A DNA stretch of 64,000 bases from Neospora caninum Liverpool (taxonomy: Eukaryota > Apicomplexa > Conoidasida > Eucoccidiorida > Sarcocystidae). Position numbers and translations under genes: made by a program. A model generated the notes under the pieces. It was not told the DNA's origin and searched no databases. It saw only the letters and a program-made list of their open reading frames with translations. The stretch lies in the NCBI RefSeq assembly GCF_000208865.1, contig NC_018398.1:5418710-5482709 (forward strand). Direction: 5' to 3'. Of this stretch, positions 38,801 through 51,000 are shown piece by piece. Each line of letters starts with the position of its first letter. Position 1 is the first letter of the stretch.

Positions 38801-41800
38801 TTCCGCGTCGGGGAGCGCCTTCCCTCCCTTCTCGTCTCTCCGCGCCTCTCCGCCTTCGTCCTCTGAGGGCCTCTCGACTGAAACTCCCGTCGCTCACTCT
38901 CTGCATCGGCTCCTCGCAAATCTTCACCATTTAGAATCTCTCGTTGTCGAATCTGCCGCAGCTGCTCTTCCCGTGCCTTCTGTGCTTTCTCCATCTTCTA
39001 CTCCGTCGTCTCCCCTTTCTACCGTTTCTGCCTCTGCTTGTGTTTCTCCTGCGCCTTCTGCCGCATCGTCTTTGTCTGTTGAGGCGACGCCGGCTGGCAG
39101 GAGCGACGCCGAAACGCGTGCAGCGCGATTTCCGCTGTCGTGGAAACAGCTTTTGGAGTTGCTTCGGAGGAACGCCGATTCTCTGCAGAAATTGCACGTC
39201 GAACTGGACCATCTCGACCCAGGGCCCGCGGGAACGGGATTCGGCGAGTGCATGCCAGTCGAGGGACTCGAGACGGAGAGAAGAGTCAAAGAGGAAGAGG
39301 GAAACGAGTCCGCGAGGTCGGCAGACAGGCGACGGGGAGACGGGCATTTGCAGCCTTCGCAGAAGGACAGGAGACTTCCGCGGAATTCGAATTCCCCAAT
39401 TGTGGACGACTGCGGCTCTGCATCTGCTTCAGTTTCGGCCATGTCATCTCTTGCGTCGCCACCCGCCTCGCGCGCGTCCTCGCGCCTCGTTTTCCCGCGA
39501 CTTCGCCAGCTGACTTTGGGCCGGAACCCCGAGGTGTACAGACACCTCGTGGAGAGGTGCATGTTTCCTTCCGCGCGCAGCTGCTGCTTTCTGTTGGAAA
39601 TCGACGACCAGGCCGAGGGCGTCGCCTCTGGCCTTGCCGCAGCCGCCGCGTTTTCCTCCGAGTCGAGTCGCGAGGAGAGACAAAGAGACGCTTTTTTCGT
39701 GCACAGGCCGTGGAGGGGAAGGGACCGAGAGCCAGAAGAATCGCAGGGCGAGGAAGACTGCGGTGCGCACGAGGCCGTTTTCGCGCCTCCGTGGCGAGAA
39801 CAAGGAAAGAGACGGGTTCCAAGAGACGGCGAGAGAACAATGAGAACAAGGCACGACATCGCATACGAACGAGAAAGCGAATGTACGCGGGGAAGGGAAA
39901 GCCAGCAACGACTAGGTTCCGAAGGAAGAAGGCCTTTCAGACCTAGCAGCCATGAAGCGAGAGACGCACGCAAAGGCCGGAAAACGCTTGGGTGTTCTTG
40001 CTCGCCCCGGTTCTCCGCCCGGTGGCAGAAGCGAGGCGGCGGAGAAACTCGAGACGCGTCCTGGAGGGAAGACCCTGACAGAGGCGAACTCGAAGAGGGT
40101 CGAGAAGAAAGAGAAGAACAAGAAGGGGGACGGAGTGAAAGAGAAGAGGGGGAAGGAGAGCAGGAACGAGAAGAAAGAAGTGGAGCGATAAGGTGGCGAG
40201 CTGCCACTCAAGCAGCCGCCAACTGGTTGCCGCTGCTTCAGCTTGCGCGCGAGCTCCGAGACGTGCAGGAGCTGGAACTCGTTTTCGTCGATCGTCTGTG
40301 GTGTGCAGGTGAGAGAACGCACGCGAGGAAAAAACAAACCGACGCGCCGAGCCGGACGAGGGAGAAAACAACCCGACGGGCCGAGCGATAAGAGGGAGAA
40401 AGAAAACCCTTGGGATTGTGCGCGAGAGAAGAGAGAACGACGCGAAGCAGCAACATGTGGAAGGGCGCAAAGCGAGGAAGCCGAATGCCACAGCCGCGAG
40501 GAGCCTCGTCTCCCAGTGAGGCGGAAGGGGGAAAGGGAAGACGGGAAAACAGGGGAGCTTTGGATTTCGACGCGTGCCTTTCCCTTGTCTCCTTCCAAGA
40601 GAGGCGGGGCCTCTCTTGATGGGAAGTCCGACGGCACTCGTGGTTAGCGAGAAAACGCGAGGGAGCAAAGGCAGTGTTTTGTTGTGTCTCCCGGCTTCTG
40701 CTCCCAGCGGATGGCCATCGTCGCGCAGAGACGCTTTTCCTTCAGCAACTCTCTTCGCGAGTCTGGAGACGAATCGAAAAGCTGCAACTGATCAAATTGA
40801 CGCCGCAACTCCTGGAACTCCTCGATGCCAAGACCGAGGCCGGTCTCGCCTCGCTCAAGGTGACTCTCACGCGAATCTGCATGTGTGCTTTCGCAGGCGT
40901 CTCTACAGGAGGGATGCGCGTTTCTGCATACCCGTTTTCTCGCCACACTGTCTCCGCCTCTTTAACGCTGCTTTTACACATAGAGCGGAGCGGTGTGCAT
41001 GCGGTGGGGCCCAGGGGACAAAGACGCAGGCAGGCGACAGCGCATGTTAACCCGACTGACGCCCAACTGTTGTTTTTTTCACCCTAACCAAACAGAGCAC
41101 GCACCTTCTACTTCCACCATCTATTTAGAATTCCTTCTCTCTCTGTAAATACGCATATAGGCAGACAGCCTCCTAGGTGGAGAAGTTGACACTCAGCGCC
41201 TACGTTTCTGTACTTCTCTTTACTGTACTGTTTTACATGTATATATATGTATATATGTGTATATATATGTACAGCTCAGGCTCGAGAGGGCGAGCGGCGT
41301 GCCTGTCTTTTGTGGCGTTCTTGCTTTTAGTTTGAAATCGCGCACTTGGACGTGAGCGATCCTGGAACCAGTCGCAGTGCTGCCGCCGCGTCTTCCGCCC
41401 TGCTGTCGTCGCTTTCCTGTCTCTCTCTGGGGGCCTTCGCCGCGTTCCTCAACCGCCATCCGCGGGTGTACATACACTTCAACCGCTTCACCGTCTTTGT
41501 GCGCACGAGGCACGTCCCTCAGCTCCAGCTTCTCGCGAAGGTTCTGGGCCAGGTTGAAGTTTCCCAGAACTTGAGGTGAGAGAAGAGCAGAACTCCGAGT
41601 GAATATGGAGACTGTGAGCGCCGGCCGAAACCCCCATCTTGTGTTTTTGCTCAAGTATCGACTGCGTCTCTCGCGACGCACACTGGAGATCCGGCCCGCT
41701 TGTCAAATTCGGCTGTGTCCTTTTCGTTGCTGTCGGCGTCTGCGCCGGGGGCTTTTTCTTGCGGCTGCTTGACAGCTTTCTCTTTCGAGGGTGGATTTGT

Positions 41801-43538
41801 TTTTCGGTCCTTTCGCGGGGCTCGCCTCGCCGCATGTCTGTCGTTCTTGCATTTTTTTGCAGATTCACTTACCAGCTGCCGGCGCCCACACGTCGCCTTC
41901 CGCTGCCCCACGCCTGGCCGCCTGTCTCTCAACGGCTGTCTCACTTCACCGACCCTCCCACTCCTTCCTCTGATTCCTCTTCCTGTTCTGGCTCTTCGTC
42001 GTCCTCTGTTTCGTCGTCCTCGTCGTTTTCCTCGTCGTCCTCTTGTCCTTCCGTAGCTACATCTGAGCGTGAAACGGGAGAGAGAAAAGACAACGGAGGG
42101 ATGCGCTACCCTGCAGGGACGCGAGACGCTCCTGCCTCGGCAGGCGCCGTGCCATGCATGGGGCCTGTCACCATGAGAAGAGTCAAGCGTCTTTCACTCA
42201 TGAGTTTCAATCCTCTCGAAAACCACCTGCTCGACGAGCTCTCGCTTCCGGACGCCACAGACCTCGAGGTCTATGGACTTCATTTTGACGAGCCAGAGGG
42301 CCCGGGTGCGGGCATGCGAAGTAGGCATGATGCTACTTCCCGTCCGTCTTCCTCTCCGTCTTTCGCGTCCTCTACCTCATCTACGTCTCCTTCCCCTTCT
42401 TCCTCCTCTTCCCCTTCGACTTATTCTTCCTGGTCTTCCCCTTCTCCCTCCCCTTCCTCTTNNNNNNNNNNNNNNNNNNNNNNNNNNNNNNNNNNNNNNN
42501 NNNNNNNNNNNNNNNNNNNNNNNNNNNNNNNNNNNNNNNNNNNNNNNNNNNNNNNNNNNNNTGGGCGTCACAGAAAACGATCTCCGTCTCGCCACCCGCG
42601 CCGCCGTGAAGAGTCTCAAAAACACCCCACGCTGCATTCGCTCTCTCGCCTTCTCTTCTCCCTCTTCTTCCTCTTCGTCTTCTTCCTCTTCGTCTTCTTC
42701 CTCTCCCTCTTCTTCCTCTTCTCCTTCCTCTTCTTCCTCTCCTTCCTCTTCTTCTTCCTCTTCTTCCGCTCCCTCTTCTTCTTCCTCTTCTCCCTCTCTC
42801 TCTTCTTCTTCCTCTTCTCCCTCTTCTTCTTTCTCTTCCAGTGTACCGCTTCCTTCGTGCTCTATGGTACACTCCGCTGCTCCTCTGAACAAGACCGGCG
42901 GCGAGCAGAAAGAAGGCGAGGAGGGATCAAGCGAGGGAGTCGAGGATCGAGAGAAGGGCGAGGGAGAAGGCCACGTCTTGCCTTGTGAATCGGCGTCGCA
43001 GCTGGCCAGGAGCCTTCTCAGCGGGTCCTCCAAATCCGAACGCAAAGAAGAACAGACGCACTCTGGCCGCCGAGGAGGATGGCGTGCACAGAGAAGCGGA
43101 GAGCAGACGAAGAAGACGAAGAACGAAACGAACGCAGGACGAGACAGGGGAGACGGAGGAGAGGGAGGGACGAAACCGGGGTTGGAGAGTCCGGCCTCTC
43201 CCCTTCCTCTCTCGTCCGGTGTCTCTTTCGCATCGACTGAAGCGGATCCGTGTGTGTCTTTCGGCGCCTCTCGAGGACACTCCGCTTCGCTGTCTTCTGC
43301 CGCACCAGCCGGCGCCTCCTCCGCGTCGGTCGCGTCTTTCTTTCCGTATTCTTCGTGGTCCTCTTTTCCATCTCCAGGCAGCGAGGGATGCTTGAGGAAG
43401 AGTTGGTTGGAAGAACTGGCTCTGCTCCACGTCCCGCTGGAACGCCGAGGTTTTTCCTTTGTCTCGATGAGAGAAGAAGACGCCGTGTCTCGCGTGTCAG
43501 CCCTCCAGTCCACGACCCTCGTCTACAGAAAGAGCTGA
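35856..43538 (+). CDS. Very large F-box / leucine-rich-repeat-like protein (interrupted by an assembly gap)
   Basis: Exons: 35856-40308, 40708-40859, 41331-41575, 41863-43538 (last one contains 100 N), all in phase up to the gap. If real from the ATG at 35856 (context gagaATGC), the protein exceeds 2,100 residues. An F-box-like segment lies near residues 355-395 (LPSSALSLLLRFLHLEDVC followed by RLALSSKQLYLH), the place where such proteins bind the Skp1 adaptor of an SCF ubiquitin ligase. Leucine-rich strands follow at wide intervals: LHHLESLVVESA, FPRLRQLTLGRN, LRDVQELELVF, RRIEKLQLIKL, IAHLDVSD, VKRLSLMSFN, DATDLEVYGLHF, LEELALLHVPL. Between them are long Ser-, Pro- or Arg/Glu-rich insertions. 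F-box plus LRR suggests an FBXL-type substrate receptor; this is an inference from pattern. The start is uncertain, because the first 250 codons are low-information. Reading frame differs on the two sides of the gap. Confidence 0.72.
42462..42561. other. Assembly gap of 100 N
   Basis: Exactly 100 N inside a Ser-encoding TCC/TCT repeat of the F-box gene. The frame before the gap (codons starting at positions of remainder 2 modulo 3) and after it (remainder 0) differ, so the true length is not 100. Confidence 0.99.
42652..42840. repeat. Coding TCC/TTC-rich simple repeat (poly-Ser tract)
   Basis: Degenerate CTTCTTCCT units encode a nearly pure Ser tract with occasional Pro, Ala, Leu and Phe in the F-box protein. 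Together with the repeat before the gap, it explains why assembly failed here. Confidence 0.9.
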
Positions 43539-45041
43539 CCGCGCGCGCGCTCGCGCGGGTCCATTCGTCGCGTGCGGGAGACCGCACGGGACCGCTGCTT
43601 CCTTTTCGCTGCAAGACTGAAGGCGGGGCGAAACGCGCTGCCGCTTGTGCGAGAAAGGTTCTTGCGTCTCTTTTTTCGGCTTTTCGTGCGCCCCGACCTC
43701 GCCAAAACCAGCACTGGAGCCCGTGTCCGTGTCCGCCTCTGTGCGTCTCCCGGTTCCGTCGAAAAAACAGCAAAGCGCGTGTGAGACGGGACACACACAC
43801 GCGGCGGCCCAGTCCGTGTACCGTTCTGTGTGGTGGCGTTACGGGCGACTTCTGACAGTCTCCGCGTCTTCACGCAGCAGTCCTCCCATCTGTTCACTCT
43901 GGGTTCTTTGTCCCACTCCACGTCCCGTTTCGTTTATGGTTCGGCGAAGCGAAGACCAGGAAAACAGAGGGAAACGACGCAGAGAGAGCACAGACTGTTC
44001 GTGCACGTCGCTTTACACACACTCGGTTTCTCGTGGTCTCTGTATCCGCCCTAGTGACGCAATCGAGCATTCGTGTCTTCTTTCGCAACGGATGCGCAAA
44101 CGGCCGCGCCCTGCCAGCCTCAGAGCGGCCATGAACGCGTAAATTTGCAGCTCCAGCGCGAACAGACTCAGTCCCCCCCGCTGGTCGCTGATAGGCTGTC
44201 TCTTCAGTTCCTGAACATAGCTTGCCTCGATCGTTTGCGATGTGTCGCCTTCCCTGTCTTTATCCGCCTCGTTTCCATATCTCTTCTCTCCCTAACGACA
44301 TGCAATTTCAACCAAACCTCAAATACGTGTATATATACATATACATATATATATATATATATATGCCAATATATAATGCACATATACACGCGGGATAAGG
44401 TATAAACGTATATGTGTGTATATGTGCATTTGTAGGTCTGTGTGTATGTTTGTGTGTGCATGTATATATACTTTTATGTGAGCCCGTGTGGACGACTCGA
44501 GGCGTTTGTATTCGTCCAGAGAAATTTTCTTTTGTCGGTTTCTGAGCGTCCTCGGGCGCTCGGGACAAAACACGCCTGGGACGCCGCGCGAAGTCGCGCA
44601 CCTGCGGCAAGCACCCCCCCAACGAAAAACGCAAAGTCTCGAACCTCGTACGAGTCGTCGGAGTTAAAAGCCGACCTTTTAACTGTGTGACGGCCATTGT
44701 CAGGTTCCATCGCACATCCGGAGCACGCCTGCGGAAACGTTTCCATCTGGAAAAACGCCTGCGTCTCGGCGCACCGTGCGCGCGACACCCGTTTCCACAG
44801 GGCTGCGTGGGGCTACACATCTGTTCCCAAACGCCTCTCTCCACTCGCCCGATTATGTTTCAGATTATTGCAAAGAGTCCGTTCTTTCGAGGTCAGCAGT
44901 CGCTCCGGAGCGAGAGGAGAGAGAACCGCATGCACGCCACGGCCCCTGCGTGTCCATACGCACTCCCCGTTTTTCCAGTGTTGGAACGGCACCCGCGCGA
45001 CACGGGCCAGAAAAGAAATCTCTTCACGGGAGAACGCACAG
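43539..45041. other. Tail-to-tail spacer (two 3' UTRs)
   Basis: The F-box gene (+) and the SLC37-like gene (-) converge here. A TATG/TA microsatellite occupies about 44325-44475. Overlapping frames on both strands (for example 44687-45230 +) have no family features and mostly continue into the transporter's last exon. Confidence 0.6.
44336..44368. repeat. TA/TACA microsatellite
   Basis: A short TACATA stretch followed by a TA run, in the spacer between the two converging genes. Confidence 0.85.
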
Positions 45042-48000
45042 TCACACAACCTCCCTGCCGTCTGTGTCTCTCTCCATTCGCGTGCACACTGGCGTCATCT
45101 GCACGGACTTCTCATTCCCCAAAGATCGGCGTTTCCCTCCGCGTTTGGCGCTCGCGTCTTCGCGGAGTCTCGCCGCACCGCGCTCAGCCCGGATCGGCCG
45201 CGGAGTTTTTCTTCGCATAGTCCCCTCTGAGAGGCCGTCGCTGCCTTGCGCTCGCCAGAAGCGACAGGAGCCGCGAGAGGTGACACCACGCGCGCGGCGA
45301 GGTCCAGACGGAGAGCACGGCGAACGGCCTTCCTCCAGGCACGCCGGCAGCAGAAGCAAAGAAGCGGCCATGCTCAACACGCAAAGCGTCCCGAACAGCG
45401 CGTCCCAGCCAAACTGCTCCGTCACCGTCGCTGTACATACACCCTGAAGACGCAGCGCACCGCCAACAAAACTGAGGTCGGAAGACGGAGAGGACTGCCG
45501 AGCACAACCGAGAGGGAAGACGGAGACGGAAAGACACGGCTCGGACGCGCGAGCGGGGAGGAGAGGGAGAGGCGAGAAGGACTCAGTTTTCAGTGGAGGG
45601 ATTAGGGTGGCGAGGCAGGAGGGGCGGAGGGAAGACCGACGCTGCACGCGTCGACGCGAATCCACACCGATACATGAAAAGCGAGAGATGAGGACGGGAA
45701 AACAAAAGAGATGAGGGCGGGAAAACAAAAGAGATGCGGACGGGAAAACAAAAGAGATGAGGACGGGAAAAAAATTCAAAAGGCCTTACTTGGAGAAGAG
45801 CACCTACGGCGCCCATGCCGTTGATGAAGGCGGCGACTACCGCCAGAGCCTTCTCGTTGCTGGGACCGGACGCTAAAAAGACCAAAAAGAAAAGCACAAA
45901 ACACACGTGAAACCGTTTGGCCTTTTCCCGCTCTCCAACCGCTCTTTCGTCCCTTGCTCCCCGCGTTCAAGTCTCTCTCCTTAACTCTCTGGGATTGTCT
46001 CTCCTTAAAAAACCGCTGTCTCGAGTGTGCCGGCTTCTCTGCTCCCTCAACTCCGTTGTTCCCCCTGAGAGCCTCTCGACCGACTCTCCTTGTCGCCGAA
46101 CTGTGTCCTCGCACCCCTTCTTTGCTGCGTCTTCGCTTCTCCCCTCTCCTCAGGATTACGTTTCGTGCCATCCCCCTGAACCTCTCCATCTCTCTCTGCG
46201 CGCGGCCTCTCGCTTCCGTTTCTTCCTCTCTCTTCTCCGCCCCTCTTTTGACTTTCCTCTGCTTCCCCTGTGGATCGTGTTTGCCTCGTTCTCTGCATTT
46301 TTTGAGTTTCCCCTCGTTGTTCTTCTCGAGTCTTGGTCGCTCCTCGGCTTCCTCACCGACGTTGCCTCTCTCCACCAAGTCCTGGGCGGCAGTCGCACCC
46401 AGGATCGAGTCGGGGGAGGCGATGCAGAAACCGACGGCGAACATGAAGAAGAGGAGACGGTACAGTTCGCTCCATCTTTCTTCTTCTTTCTTTTCTCGCC
46501 GTTCGCGTTGCTGCGCGAGCAAGGCCAACCGCTCGTCTTCTTGCTGCGCCACAAGTTTCGCCTCCTCGTCTTCCTGCGTCTGCCGAATGGTCTTCTCTGC
46601 ACTGGAGAGAAACCAGTCTTCCTTCTCGCTCGCTGCGCTCGGCTCGCCGCGCGTCTGTCTCTCCGCCTCGCTCCGCACCACCGCCGGGGAAAGCACCGCC
46701 TCAGGAATCGCCTCCAGAGACTCCGCGCGAGACGGGGGACCACCTCCGCCTTCCTGCTCCGTTCCCCGAGACTCGCCTTCTTTCCCCGGAGCCTTTCCCG
46801 CGCCCTCGCCTCTGCTCGGAAGGTTCGCCAGCTGGAAAGACGTGCCTGCGTCTTCGCCCGCGTTCGCTACTCCTCTCTGACTTGTCTTCCCTGTCTCTTC
46901 CCCACTGAACGAGGGATCTGCGGGGGTGGGGCTGAGCAGCGGAACCGGCGGCGCCGCCCCGTCAGGCAGACGCAGTTCCAGCAAATCCTGTTCCCCTAGA
47001 TCCTGCTCGTCTCTTTCCAACTCTCCTTCCGCTGCCGCACTCAAACGCCGGGGAGAAGTCCCTGGCGAGGGGAGAGGCACGCGCTCGTTGTCTCTCACCT
47101 CTCCCGCGAAGAACACGGGAGAAGAGACAGAAGACACAGAAGACGGAAGAGCTGGTGAAGATGGAAGGTTGGTTAAGGGCGATAGTTCGATTGGAGATTG
47201 CGGGGTGATGGGAGATACGGAAAGGGCCGGAAGTGGAGAGAGGACGGCGGGAGCAAGCTCTTGTGGGGAAGGAATTCCGCCCGCGTCTCCCGAGACGCCG
47301 CTCTGAGCAGACTGAGGTGTCTGTACAGCTTGAGGCGTCCAGGAGGGAAACTGTGGAGAGGGAAGGGTTTCCACAGTCGCAACAGCGGGAAGAGGAGGAA
47401 GCAGGGACAGCTCGAGTCGGGGAACAGGAGACGGCAGACTCTGGGGAAGTGCCTGGCTCCGAACCGGCAGAAGAGGCGCGCGACCCTCGCTCGGTGGGGA
47501 ATTTTCGCCAGACGAAAGAGGCCTCTGAGGAGACAGGAGGGACGCCGGAGGCGAATACAGAGGAGACGGAGCATCGGCAGGAGCTGCAGAGACTGCCGAA
47601 GACGGAGTAGAAGGCGAAGCCGCAGGAAGAGGAACAGCGTTACTGGGAGAGGCGGGACTGACGCGGAGAGAAGACGGACCGGAGGGCCGGCCTGCGGGAG
47701 GGAAGGACGGTGAGGAAAGCGGAGCATCTGACGCGTGGGGATTCGGCGGCAGTGCGACAGCAAACATCCCGGGAGTCTCCTGGCCTGGTTGCACATACAC
47801 AGGAGTTGGAAGAGGCGGTATCTGTCCTGCAGGGAGTTGTTGAGGGGGGAAACGGACCGCCGTGGCGGCGAACGGAGAGGCAGCCTGTTGAGACAGCGAG
47901 GCAGAGCCAGCGGCGAGTACCTCAGGTCGCCTCGAGGGCACGAACGCAACATGTGGAGACGGAAGAACAGCGCCTGATTCCGGTGTGCGTAAACCGTAGG

Positions 48001-51000
48001 GCGAGGGAAGGACTGACGCCTCACGGCCCGCGGGGAGCTCAGAGAGCGCAGGAGACGAAAGCGAAGACGCGACAGCCGGCAGCCCCGCCCCACCCACGTG
48101 GTGCATGAAGTCCGTGGATGCAAGAGACACAGAAGGTGCCGGAGACAGAGAAGGCGCTGGAGACAGAGAAAGAGAAGAAGGAGCAAGAGTAGGAGCAGGG
48201 GAAAGAGAAGAAGGAGAAATTGTAGGAGCTGGAGAAAGAGTAGGAGCAGGGGAAAGAGTAGGAGCAGGAGAAAGAGAAGAAGGAGCAGTGGGAGAAGAGA
48301 GCGACGGTGTAGGTGAGGACGAGGGAGAGAGCGAAGACGCAGGAGAGGACGAGGGAGACAGCGAAGAAGCAGGAGAGAACGAGGGAGAAACCAACGGGGA
48401 AGGCGGGGCACGCGCAGGATACAGCGGCGGCGCCACAAGAGAACTGAGAGGGGCAGTTGGGAAAGAAGCGGAGGCGGCAAACTGTGCTTTCTCGACGTCC
48501 TCTTGGGGTGAAGCCTCGCGATGTGTCACTGAAGGCTGCGAGGCCTGGTCAGCAGAGGCAAGCGAAGCATAGAGTTCTTTCGCTTCGGAAGGAGGCGTCT
48601 CTGGCTCTCCGCGTCCGTTTCCACCGAGTTCTTCTGGTTCTCCTTTCTCATCTCTGTCCGTCTGCTTCGTCCCCCGGTCTTCTCTCTCCTGCTTTCCGAT
48701 TTCTGTGTCTTTTTCTCCCTTTTTATCCCCTCCCTCGTCACGCTTTTCTATCTCAATTCCCCCTTGGCGGGTGTCGGCCTGGAGGGAGCTGAGGGCCTTC
48801 CCAGGGGGGTCTCGGCCGCTCTCCTCGTTCGCTTCGGGTCGTCGCTCCCTCTCCTCCGTCTGCTTCTTCCGGTTCGCCTCCTTTTCGAGCGTCTGTTGCA
48901 GGCGGAGCGGGAGTTGCATGCGCGACTTCTTCTGTTGCTCCTGGAAGCTGAGCAGCGTCGCGCGGTGCGTCTCCTGCAAGTGCTCGAGCTCGCGCGCCTG
49001 CAGCGAAGTCTCCTCCTCGAGATGGTGCAACAGCGTCTGCTGGTGCTGGCAGGCGAAGGCCAAGAGAAGGAGCGAGAAACCCGTGAGCAGGCACATCGTC
49101 GTCGCGCACGTCAGACGGCGACCTGAAGCGGAGACAAGCATCCGGGAGAGCCACGCAGAGAGCATGACGAGAACGAGAAGAGACAGAGAGACAGAGAAGG
49201 CGGGCGGGAGAGGAAGGCGCGGCACGGAAGAGACAGGACACGCGGAAGGGGTGTCCGAACGAAGAAAAATCACGAGACAGAGGAAGGAGACGCTGCGCGA
49301 GGCCCACACAGAGAAGCGGGGAGATCGGCGGAGTGGACAGCAGCGTTGTGACCGTGGTGTCCAAGCGCGGCAAACGAGGGCGCGTTTTCCTACCTTTCAT
49401 CACGCGGTCGGCGAGGAAGCCGCCGGCGACGGCTCCGCCAATGCCGCCAACGTCGAAGATCATGCTCGCGTATCCTGCAGTGGCTGCATGCATGCGCGCT
49501 TCTTTCGCGAGGAAAAAGGGCAGCCAGAAGAGCAGCGAGTAGCGAATCAGTTTGATGACAAAGTACGCACAGCTGCAGCTCAAAACGAAGGGGACGTTCC
49601 AGACGATGAACAAGAACGAGGCGGCAATCGGCTCCGAACGGCACGGCACGAGCGATGAAGCGCGCTGCCCGAGCTTCTCTGCATGCGCGTGGTGCCGCGC
49701 TTTGGACGGCGAGGGCGACCGCAGCCGCGGCGACGCATGCAGTCCCTTCAGGCCTTCTTCCTCGGTGCGAGCGTCCAGGCGCGATACCCCCTCTCGCTCC
49801 TCTTCGTCGCTGAGCTCGCCCAGCCGCTGGGGCCCGCGGACCTTCTTCGCGCCGCGCATGTGCGGAACAGACATGGCGAGTTCGAGGACGGACGAGGAGG
49901 GCGACGGCGAAGAGAGCGAAGAGAACGGGTCAGGCTGGGGCACGTTCGTTGAGGAACTTGTCTCCGCGCGACTCTCGCCTGCGGACCGCCGGCAGGTTTC
50001 GCGCTTGCTCGCCTCGCCCCACCCGTCGTCGGAGAACTCGAGCACCAGGCTGTCTCCTGTCCCTCCGCTCTGTCGAAACAGCTCGCATGGCTGCCGCAGT
50101 CTCTCCTCTTCCGCGCTCAGCTCAGCTGCGTCGCCGCCCGACGGGGAGGCCGGGGAACGCCCCACTGGCGAAGGAAGAGAGGTCGGAGACGGACAGGGCG
50201 AGGAAGGGTGGGAGACCCCGGCGGTTTCGCCAGTCGCAGATCCAGAGAGAGGTGGAGAGGAATTCGAGAACGGCTGTCGGGTTTCGTCGCCGCTTTGGCG
50301 TGCGCCATGCACAAAGGCCGCGCTGTGCGCGCGCCGGGGATTGCTTGCATCAGACTTCCCACCGCCCTTGTCTCCAGTCTCTTCTTCGCAGGCCGCGGGG
50401 CTAGCCAGAGAGCGCTCGTCTCCGTCTTCGAACTCGTCGTCCGAGTCGGGTTGCTGCAGCAGAGCGAATCCCTGGCGCTTCCGTCGAGACGCGTCCCGCC
50501 GAGAGAGCGAAACGGGGCGGTCGGTCGCGCCCGGAACCACACGCGCGGAAGAGCTCGGGAGGCAGGAGCACAGTACGAAGGTTGCCAGGCCGCAAACGAG
50601 GGCAGAGAGAAGAAAGACGGCGCGCCAACCGATCCGAGACGCTACGAACGCCGCGAAGGCCGTCGACGCAATCGCTCCTGAAAGACCGAACACAAGGCAG
50701 ACCGCCGGCAGCTCACAGAATGAGACAGCGAGGAGCCAGAGCACCAGGAACGTGAAAGGGAAGGAACGAGAGATAGCACAAGGAAGGGAAACGGGGAAAA
50801 GCAAAAAAAAAGAGAGACGAAGGAGAGAAAAGAGAGGGGCAAGAGCGCCGCGGGGGGAGACCCTCTGAAAGAACGGCGGTACGGGTCGAAAAAGAAAGGG
50901 AACAAACAGAAGAACCAGAAGTGAACACATAGGAACACCGGGGAGAACTCAAGCAACGGGGTTAAGATCGGAGCGTCGCCAATGGAGATGGTGGGTCGCG

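Noticed and set aside
38924..40207. 427-codon minus frame opposite the F-box gene
   Set aside because: It is antisense to the continuous plus-strand frame that contains the leucine-rich strands; its Ser-rich content mirrors that sequence.
45917..46999. Long plus-strand open frames opposite the transporter (also 49552-50868 and 51035-52378)
   Set aside because: They are antisense to exons with recognisable transporter helices or continuous repeats in the minus frame, and show no domain of their own.
47173..48480. 435-codon minus frame rich in Leu and Arg
   Set aside because: It is the shifted frame of the Ser/Pro repeat of the transporter's exon 3; monotonous Leu/Arg composition is an artefact of that repeat.
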